A DNA stretch of 64,000 nucleotides from positions 7,839,454 through 7,903,453 of the forward strand of contig OU696572.1 of the NCBI GenBank assembly GCA_916048095.2, written 5' to 3'. Positions 57,411-64,000 of this stretch are shown piece by piece. The notes under the pieces are model-generated. The model was not told the DNA's origin. It did not search any database and saw only the letters and a program-made list of their open reading frames with translations. The translations under genes and the position numbers were made by a program. The stretch comes from Sacculina carcini. Lineage: Eukaryota > Arthropoda > Thecostraca > Sacculinidae. Each line of letters begins with the position of its first letter. Position 1 is the first letter of the stretch.

Positions 57411-59093
57411 CTATGGTTCGGTCGGCGCGCTCGTGGCGACGACGGCCATCGGCGACGCAGGCCGTCGCAGTACATGACCAAGCAGCTGCAGGCGTCGTCG
57501 CCGCAGCATCACGCTGGCGGGCGGCAGCTTGCTGGTGGCGAGCAAGGCTGCGTTTGAGATGGTGCGGGGGTACCGAACGTTCAAGCAGTATCTCAGCAGC
57601 GCCCTGTGCCCCGCGTCGACGATTTCTTCCAAAGACTGTGTCAGCGACCAGCTCTCGCCGTCATACAGCAGAGTAGACTGCACGGTGGCCCTGAACAGCT
57701 GCACCTTACATTGCGCAGATATAGCTGATCTCCACACTGTGGAAAGCTTCCTTGCAGCTAGCCATGCTAACTGTCGTCTGCGAGTGTAGGCTCGATGGCT
57801 GTTAGGTATATCGCTGCCCAGGTAGCAGAAGTTGTCCATTGTTGGCAACGATGAACCGGAGCGGCTGAAAATCGTAGAACTGGCGTCGCATCCGATCATT
57901 GTGACAGAGCACTTCCTCGTGTTCAGTACCAAGCCGACAGATGCTGCTGAAAGTTCGAAGCGATGGAGTTGTCGCTGAGCGGCAGCTGGGGTGTCGGCCA
58001 CGATCACCACATCGTCAGCGTAGGCTAAAGAAGTAAGCATGATGGCAGGATGTCGCGATGAGTGTCGCCTACGTACTGTGTAACCGTCTGCGTCATTCAA
58101 GCTGGTCCTCAGCACATAATCAATGCATAGCACGAAAATATATGGTGCTAAAGTGTCGCCTTGCAACACACCAGAAGTAGTTTCAAACGATGTGGTCTCA
58201 CCCGAAGCTGTGCGCACGGTGGCAGATGTCCCGGTGTAAAGGCTCATAATCGAGTCGACCACAACAGTGTCGCACCAGTAGTGTTGCAGTATTTGTCTCA
58301 TGGCAGCGCGACTGATGCTGTCGAAAGCTTTTTCGAAGTCTACAGCGATCAGGCACAGCGACTTCTTTCTCGCGGTCGCGTCCTCCATGCAGATTCGGAG
58401 CGCTACAATCTGCTCAGTGGTGCCTCTATTAGGTCGAAAAACAGCTTGATTGGCCAGTAAAGCACAGTCGATGTGAGTGCGCAATCGGTCAAGCAGCACC
58501 CTATTGCACAATTTGGCAGCGGCTGGCATGAGCGATATGCCGCGTAGGTTCTGAAGTGCCATATTGCCTGTTTTCTTGGGCAGGGGAACGATCACTGAAC
58601 GGAGCCATTCCTCAGGTGGACCAGTGCCATCTATCACGCCATTGATGAAAGAAATCACCAGAGGTGTCAGCTCGCTAGTCTTCCACACGTCTGCTGGGAT
58701 GCCATCATAGCCCGCAGATTTTCCACAAGCCGTAGAATTTACAGCAGACTGTAGCTCGCTATGTGTGACATGAGAGTGCGGTACAGCGTGTACATGTGAT
58801 ACAGGACCCGGCTGCACTATCGTCCGGTCTTGTGTTTGGCGGTTTAGAAGTGCACAAAAATGCTGCTTCACTGAGTTTAAGCGCTCGTTGACGCTTTCAG
58901 CAGACGTGATGCACGGGGCTGTACGTTTCCTGCCCGTCAAGTCGTTGATTGCTCGCCACATCGCTGCGCTTCTTCCGGACTCACGGTGAGACATTATTTA
59001 TTCTGCCATCTTGCGCACCGTTTCCTCTTGCTGCCGCGTGTGCGCCTGTAGCAGTTGCTGATTTCTCTCCGACATGTTGTGCTCATTGGAGGA
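57411..59093 (-). pseudogene. RTE reverse transcriptase
   Basis: The frame from 58994 reads MWRAINDLTGRKRTAP, SAGYDGIPADVWK, then EEWLRSVIVPLPKKTG, NLRGISLMPAAAKLCNRVL, motif A VDFEKAFDSISR, GVLQGDTLAPYIFVLCIDYVLR, the catalytic YADD box and CYLGSDI, ending in LRRRRLQLLGHVLRR. GVLQGDTLAPYIF is typical of the RTE group. The same frame upstream (to about 59093) reads NEHNMSERNQQLLQAHTRQQ and is cut by a TAA just before IMSHR. The catalytic Asp residues are intact. The enzyme is separated from the endonuclease by a frameshift and this nonsense codon. Confidence 0.92.
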
Positions 59094-60264
59094 CAATCCT
59101 CTCCGGCGAAGAAGCGATTGCTGGATCGTCCCAAGAGGTGACAAGTCGTTTTCTGCGTATATTTGGCACTACACGCGATGCTGCAAAATTGACGGCTTCA
59201 ATTATGTCGCCATAACTGTGGCTAGTGTCAGCAATGCGGTTGTTTACAGTGGCGACAAAGCGTCTGCGTGTGCCATTTCTGCTTAACGCGCTCCAATCTG
59301 GTCTCGTCCTTGTCGAAAGCAGTCGTCGCCGCCACAGACGTGTCCTTAGTGTGCACAAAACCAATGCATGATCCGAAATGATACACTTTGGTATGATTCT
59401 GCGTACTTGACCCATTATTCGACGATGACGGTTTTCGATGAATATATAATCTAACCGTGCTAAACGCTGTCTCGGGCCGAAGAATGTGGTCAAGTGAGTA
59501 CGCTTTTGTCGCATGCAGCCATTTACCGGTGTGAGCTCACAGCTAACAGCGAATGTATCGACAGCGGTAGTGTGTTCAGAATTATACTGTGCGTGACCGT
59601 GAAATGTGCTCACGCAGTTGGTCAAATCAGCGTTGTAATCACCTACCAGACATGTTACGTCACGCCGCGGCCGGCTTTCCAGATATGACGATAAGACATC
59701 CAAACAGTCAGCTGTTGTGGTAATGTCGTTCGCACACGCAGTTGGCATGTAAACGGAGGCCACATGCAAACGGTGTTTCGCTAGTTGGAATGTCGCTGTA
59801 AGAATCCTTTCATGCAGAGGTTCAAATTTCAGTAGGGCTTGTGTAGCAGTTGGCGAAAGCACAAAGCCGACTCCTCCAGCACCGGTGCGTGTAGCTGACG
59901 TGTACCAGAACGTCCACCCAGCTGCCACGTTTTCAGAACTAATTGTTGGTACACTAGTCGATGCTGTCGACGCAAAGCGCCTCCTATGCTCCTGTACTGC
60001 GATGATGTCGATATTCATATCAGCTCCGAGGCGAGCCAGCTCGTGTAGTCTTCGATTGTCAGTGAGAGTACGGACGTTAAATGTCGCTACGGTGTTTGCA
60101 TGGGCTGCGGGTGTTGAGGCAGCCTCCCGGCCCCGGTTGGCACACCGCGGGTCCGACGGACGGACGATCCTGCGACCCGGCTTGCGTCCATGCGGGTGCG
60201 TGTGCTTGCAGCGATGTGCCATCAAACACAACACCACGCACTGAAAGTCACAGAAAACACCCAT
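59083..60264 (-). pseudogene. RTE endonuclease domain
   Basis: 393 codons. From residue ~55 the endonuclease motifs are TVATFNVRTLTDNRRL, IIAVQEHRR, GAGGVGFVLSP, VASVYMPT, LVGDYNADL, RLARLDYIFIENRHRR and IISDHALVLCTL. This is the apurinic-type endonuclease also seen in proteins annotated as craniofacial development protein 2-like, which are RTE remnants. The domain appears complete. A single shift near 59090 disconnects it from the reverse transcriptase. Confidence 0.9.
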
Positions 60265-60348
60265 CCGGAGCCGCAGTCACCGCCAGTGGGGATGTAGCGC
60301 ACACACGTGCGCACCCCACGGCTGCGCGCACACGACTGAACGTGTATA

Positions 60349-60475
60349 AATACAATGACAAAATAATGCTGATACTAAGCTCATTTCACAGGGAACACCG
60401 AAGTTGTACTCATACCTCCTAAAGCCTATTGAGCTCTTGTGGAGTTCCCTCAAGGCATCAGTATTATTATTATTA
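60349..60475. other. short interval between RTE and AT-rich repeat
   Basis: Contains GTGGAGTTCCCTCAAGG, which looks like a one-base-shifted reverse-transcriptase GVPQG codon block, at the end of a possible short LINE remnant (+). Too short to support further. Confidence 0.25.
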
Positions 60476-61135
60476 TTAATTACAGGCAAATCCAGTAGCA
60501 TGGGAAGAGTGCAAGCACTATTACCACCCTAAGGTGGCCCCATGTACCGGAAGCGCCCAAAAGATTCAGAGAGAAAGAGAGTTCGAAAAGAAAAAAGTCT
60601 AGAAAGAGAGTTGGAAAGAAAATAATAAATAAATAACAATAAATAATAAACCATCATCCGATAACAATCCATGTCACTCCGCCCACGTTCCTCAATAAAT
60701 AATAACAATCAACAATAAATATGTGATTCAGTAAATAACAACCATCAATAAATAAGAATAAGTATTAATAAATAAGTAATAAATAACAATCAAGAACAAT
60801 AAATATGATTCAATAAGTAACAACACAAATAAATATGATTCAATAAACAACAACACCAATAAATATGATTCAATAAACAACAACAATAAATATGATTCAA
60901 TAAACAGCAACAAGAATAAATATGATTCAATGAACAACAACAACAATAAATATGATTCAATAAACAGCAACAACAATAAATATGATTCAATAAACAACAA
61001 CAACAGTAAATATGATTCAATAAACAGCAACAACAATAAATATGATTCAATAAACAACAACAGCCAACACAGAGTAAAAGTATAATTAATATATAACAAC
61101 AACCAATAATAAATAGTAATAAATAGAGAGTAGAG
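60476..61135 (-). repeat. AT-rich LINE-3'-end-like dispersed repeat, copy B
   Basis: Same core as 68-520 (ACAGGCAAATCCAGTAGCAT and CCACCCTAAGGTGGCC). It is followed by a tandem array at 60800-61070 of about 30-bp units AATAAATATGATTCAATAAA-CAACAACA. The array is longer than in copy A. Long minus-strand frames through it are repeat artefacts. Confidence 0.85.
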
Positions 61136-61149
61136 AAGTAAAGAAGTAA

Positions 61150-61347
61150 AGGAGAGTAGAAAAGGAGAATCTACGTAGCGTGGTGCCACAATTAGCGTCT
61201 GCAAGACGCGGACAAGGCGACCTAACATTAGTGGAGATGAGGCTGAGGACTTTGGAAGAATCGACTCTCATGGCAATGAAAAATCACTCTACAGATGCTC
61301 ATGTCGTTCTGCTCCAGAGTAGAAGTGTAATATCGTTCGGCTGCTAG
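61150..61347 (+). other. candidate orphan exon or 3' coding end, unidentified
   Basis: An open stretch of 65 codons ends TAG at 61345-61347, with the reading ENLRSVVPQLASARRGQG and then LTLVEMRLRTLEEST and HVVLLQSRSVISFGC. AATAAA follows at 61423-61428. The composition looks protein-like and differs from the AT-rich repeat beside it. There is no good splice acceptor and I do not recognise the sequence. It could be a host exon or a TE fragment. Confidence 0.25.
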
Positions 61348-61741
61348 AGAAGAGGACCTACATGAAATTTGTTTTCAGTTGATTCCACATATGTTTAGTG
61401 TATTTGTAATGCGTAGTTTACTGACAATAAAGTAGTATGTTGTCTGATGAATACCAAATTATCAGATACAGGGTTCAATACAGCACTTGTCCTTGTAAAT
61501 AAAACTGTTGTATAAATAAATAAGATATATTCTTGAAGCGCCAATATAGCACAATCGTCACAAAACGTCATTTAAAATACGCTTGTGTGTTGAATACGCA
61601 ATTTATTCTCAACTACCTTCACATATAAATCTCACAGATATGCAAACCATTCATACCAGCGGATCTTTTCTGAGAACTACTCAAAATGATTGTGGACATT
61701 TTTTCGTTCCAATTTGATATATGTTACATTCACTTTGAATG
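61348..61741. other. non-coding interval
   Basis: AT-rich, containing the AATAAA mentioned above. Nothing else recognised. Confidence 0.5.
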
Positions 61742-61899
61742 ATTTAATGTTTTGTAAAATTGATTTTCACTTTCGTAAAATTTATTTCAAGATTGTAAAA
61801 TTGATTATCAGTTTTGTAAAATAGATTTTCACAAATGTAAAACTCATTTTTAGTTTTGTAAACTTTATTTTTAGTTTTGTAAAATTCACTTGTAAATGG
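61742..61899. repeat. solo TIR array of 22-bp units (family member 3)
   Basis: About seven tandem units of TTTTGTAAAATTGATTTTCAC type end in CACTTGTAAATGG followed by TA (61900-61901). The terminal 9 bases TGTAAATGG are those of family member 2, and the unit differs from that element's unit mainly in GTA replacing GCC. No matching left end was found within the window to the left, so this is a single end or a heavily deleted copy. Confidence 0.8.
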
Positions 61900-61900
61900 T

Positions 61901-61985
61901 ATAGTTGCCTCGAGTGATAGCAGTGTGATAGTTGCCTCGTGTGATAGCAGTGTGATAGTTGCCTCGTGTGATTGCCTATTACTTC
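61901..61985 (+). repeat. ~29-bp tandem repeat
   Basis: ATAGTTGCCTCGAGTGATAG, CAGTGTGATAGTTGCCTCGT and so on, about 2.7 copies directly after the array end. Confidence 0.85.
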
Positions 61986-62658
61986 TCCACGCGATCATGC
62001 CTGTTGTTCAGCAAATACGATGTCAATGGGAGTCATATTCATTTGATACAACACACTGGGTAAAATCGGAATAATACGTCAGCTATATCAAACAACAGTC
62101 AATGTCTTCACGATATTCGTACTGTTCAGAAAACATACTTATTCACACAAACGATATCCAAACATTTATGCAGCATTCGATTGTGAACTATCGCCATAAA
62201 TGACAATACGACGTACCAATAAGAAAAAAATTGCATGAAAGCATACGAGATTGAAGCATGGTGACGTCATAGGGGCCGTCGCCATAGCAACACGCTGCGG
62301 CAAAACAAAATCATTGGACATTGCCACACCCTCTGTGCAGCAGGCAGCGACAAGGCGCATAGTGATCGATCGACCAACATAATCGGGCGTTGACACTTAT
62401 ATAACTATCACAAACCACAGTACAGCGTAATACTGCACTGCTGGAATAGTCGAACGCCAGTCTAACAGTGCAGTTATCAACGCCACTCGGTCATACACAC
62501 GGCAAATCTAGCAGTGGCACTTGATTAAAGCGAAGTGCAGTGCATTGATATTCTATTCGCTACGCTGAATCCTCACAGTGACAACATATCATGCAAATAA
62601 AACGCGTGCGATTCTAAACAACGGACACATCCATAGATGCTCAATAGCGGACAGCAAA
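61986..62658 (+). promoter_or_regulatory. 5' flank and probable promoter of the CFAP36-like gene
   Basis: Non-coding. A TATATAA lies at 62398-62404, about 255 bp before the start codon. The frame is open back to 62578, but the conserved protein starts later. The stretch 62215-62400 is relatively GC-rich and free of TE signatures, so it is likely ancestral host sequence. Confidence 0.4.
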
Positions 62659-64000
62659 ATGGCGGAAAGCGGAGAGAAATCTGACAATGTGTCTAAAGAC
62701 GCAGGAACGTTGAGCACAACCACAGCTGATGTAAAATCGTCAGACCAAGATGACTCCTGGGTGGTCGACTCTCTGATGGAGTTCCTCAACAGCGCTACGT
62801 GGCGACTACCAGTGCTCAACTTCATTGACAAAAGGTCTGTGGTCTTCGACAGCGAACAACACTTTGACGACGCGGAGCACAGAACGCGCCAAGAACCTGC
62901 CGCCTTCCTGCAAGCGCACAGTGACTACAAGCAGCTGATCGACCTGATGCTGGGCACGTATATGCAGGACATTGGCATCTCGGCCGAGCAATTGGAACAC
63001 GCGTGCAATCGGTCCGTGGCCACCTCTTTGCACAGAAACACAGCACTGTCATCCCACAAGCGTCTAGAGCAGCAACGGCTATTTGAATTGATCTGGGCAG
63101 CCGACGACTTCCAGTTGTTCAAGAGGATGATGACACGTGCAAATATCGAACTACAGCTGCAGGTTATAGATATGCTGCAACGACAGCACGCCAGCAATCA
63201 ACAATCGAGCACACAAGCGTCATCAGAAGACAACCAGGTGAGTAAGAATCATCGACATTATTATTATCATTATTAAAATCTCTGAGCACACTGGAATGGG
63301 AAAGGTCGTTGAATGGAAAGAATGGAATGTTGAATACTCAAACACCCACTCACGATCAGTTTATATTGCCGAATTCACGTACGTGTGGAATAACCTAGCA
63401 TTTATTCGTGCACTTCCAACAGTTCGACGAGGACGAGATGCGAATACTGCGCGAGGCGATGCGGAAATCATCTGAAGAACACAAGGAACACTCGCAGCAA
63501 GTGCAATCGGAAACAGTGCAGCTCAACAGAGCACTGGAGGAGAGTGAGTTGGAGCGCCGGATACTGCACGCCGAGAAGCTTCGAGAACAACAGCTGCTAG
63601 AAGCAGCCGTCAAAATGAGTCTGGAAGACTCCCAAGATCCGTCAAAAAAACCTGAAAGTCATGCAGCGTCAAGCGACTCTGGAAGCCTCCCTCACCGTTC
63701 CCTGACAACCGGTACCAACAGTAAATCTGGTTTCTCGAACGAGTCCATACGTTCGGCCACCAACGACCGCCCACACGCCCACGAGACAGAGACCGCCAGT
63801 CCAGCAAACACAGCCGATGCTGTCCAGCCAGCAGCCACCGCCGACATCACTGCCAGTCAGTTGGAGCAGCGGAGAGCGTATCTGCGCCAACAGCGTGACC
63901 GACTACTAGCGCGCAAGCAGCAGGAGAGACGTCGACTGCTCGACAACGACCGTACAGGCGACGGACAGAAAACAACAGCGGAAAGACCGCGTTCCTCGCG
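62659..64000 (+). CDS. CFAP36: CFAP36 (CCDC104/BARTL1)-like gene, first two coding exons, runs off the window
   Basis: Exon 1 is 62659-63237 (193 codons), donor CAG|GTGAGT. Exon 2 starts at 63423 after TTCCAACAG and is open to the window edge; the junction is phase 0. The start MAESGEKSD has a good context (AAAATGG). Residues ~34-150 form the BART-like helical domain: WVVDSLMEFLNSATWRLPVL, FIDKRSVVFD, HSDYKQLIDLMLGTYMQDIG, WAADDFQLFKRMMTRANIEL and QLQVIDML. Exon 2 begins FDEDEMRILREAMRKSSEEH, a coiled-coil stretch equal in order to the human protein. Near the edge SQLEQRRAYLRQQRDRLLAR matches the conserved second helix. The N-terminal half contains family-unlike low-conservation Ser/Thr and Gln/Ser stretches. 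CFAP36 binds ARL3-GTP and acts at cilia. The C-terminus is beyond the window. Confidence 0.92.

Larger units (their letters stand above)
57194..60337 (-). mobile_element. RTE-group LINE, near full length
   Basis: The 3' end on the minus strand is an ATC/CAT triplet tail (57194-57208). The flanks GAACGTATATA (57183-57193) and GAACGTGTATA (60338-60348) form an imperfect 11-bp target duplication. The 5' end is a GC-rich leader. Endonuclease and reverse transcriptase are both present at 3.1 kb total, the usual RTE size. Confidence 0.85.

Noticed and set aside
60440-60475. Reverse-transcriptase GVPQG-like block at the end of a LINE
   Set aside because: The reading needs a one-base shift and no other reverse-transcriptase motif is visible nearby.
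60728-61228. 166-codon minus-strand frame rich in LLLFIESY
   Set aside because: Product of the AT-rich ~30-bp repeat array, not a membrane protein.
62578-62658. Upstream in-frame ATG of the CFAP36-like gene
   Set aside because: The added 27 residues are unlike the family, and the ATG at 62659 has a better context and matches the expected N-terminus length.

Overview
This window is eukaryotic and metazoan. It carries spliced exons of two conserved animal genes: an RBM48-like exon on the minus strand near 56.4-56.6 kb, and a CFAP36/CCDC104-like gene on the plus strand from 62.7 kb to the right edge. Almost everything else is transposable-element (TE) sequence of invertebrate type. The mix of BEL/Pao, Gypsy, I-like, CR1/L2-like and RTE retrotransposons with hAT, piggyBac, Tigger/pogo and Tc1-like DNA transposons, plus AT-rich simple repeats, suits a marine or other invertebrate. 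I cannot name the phylum from the sequence alone.

Layout. 0.9-6.3 kb holds a decayed BEL/Pao element (+) carrying a 315-bp truncated I-like insertion. 6.4-7.0 kb is an isolated LINE ORF1. 7483-16866 is an I-like LINE (-) with an 11-bp target duplication; a hAT element (10719-14634, perfect 8-bp target duplication) splits it, and that hAT itself contains a pogo-type MITE (13915-14338). 17.0-17.9 kb holds a duplication and a 46-bp minisatellite. 17.9-21.0 kb is a CR1/Jockey-group LINE (+). 22.8-23.8 kb is a broken, unidentified protein family. 24.0-25.2 kb is the 5' part of a second I-like copy. 25.6-27.2 kb has a tRNA-derived repeat and a Tigger element. 27.2-28.8 kb is a Gypsy integrase. 28.8-33.5 kb is one piggyBac nested in another. 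34128-38764 is a young Gypsy element (-) with two nearly identical LTRs. 38.8-39.9 kb is a pogo-like transposase. 40.5-42.3 kb is a 5'-truncated Jockey-like LINE.

From 42.3 to 53.9 kb there is a four-level nest: an I-like LINE (+) is split by a hAT-like non-autonomous element with 8-bp target duplication (43042-51066); that is split by a TA-flanked element whose inverted repeats are built from 21-bp tandem units (43992-50575) and which encodes an open 339-aa DDE transposase; and that is split by an L2-like LINE (-). A second TA-flanked element of the same architecture lies at 54150-55653, and one end of a third at 61742-61899. I consider this tandem-repeat-TIR family the most promising candidate for something undescribed.

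The right part is the host locus. RBM48 (-) and CFAP36 (+) point away from each other with their start codons about 6.0 kb apart. About 3.1 kb of that gap is a single RTE insertion and about 0.7 kb is an AT-rich LINE-tail repeat, so the ancestral intergenic region was probably short. The TEs to the left then occupy either RBM48 intron 1 or a region beyond a broken gene; no second RBM48 exon was found. The TEs do not form a pathway: they are layers of successive insertions, and the nesting gives their relative ages.
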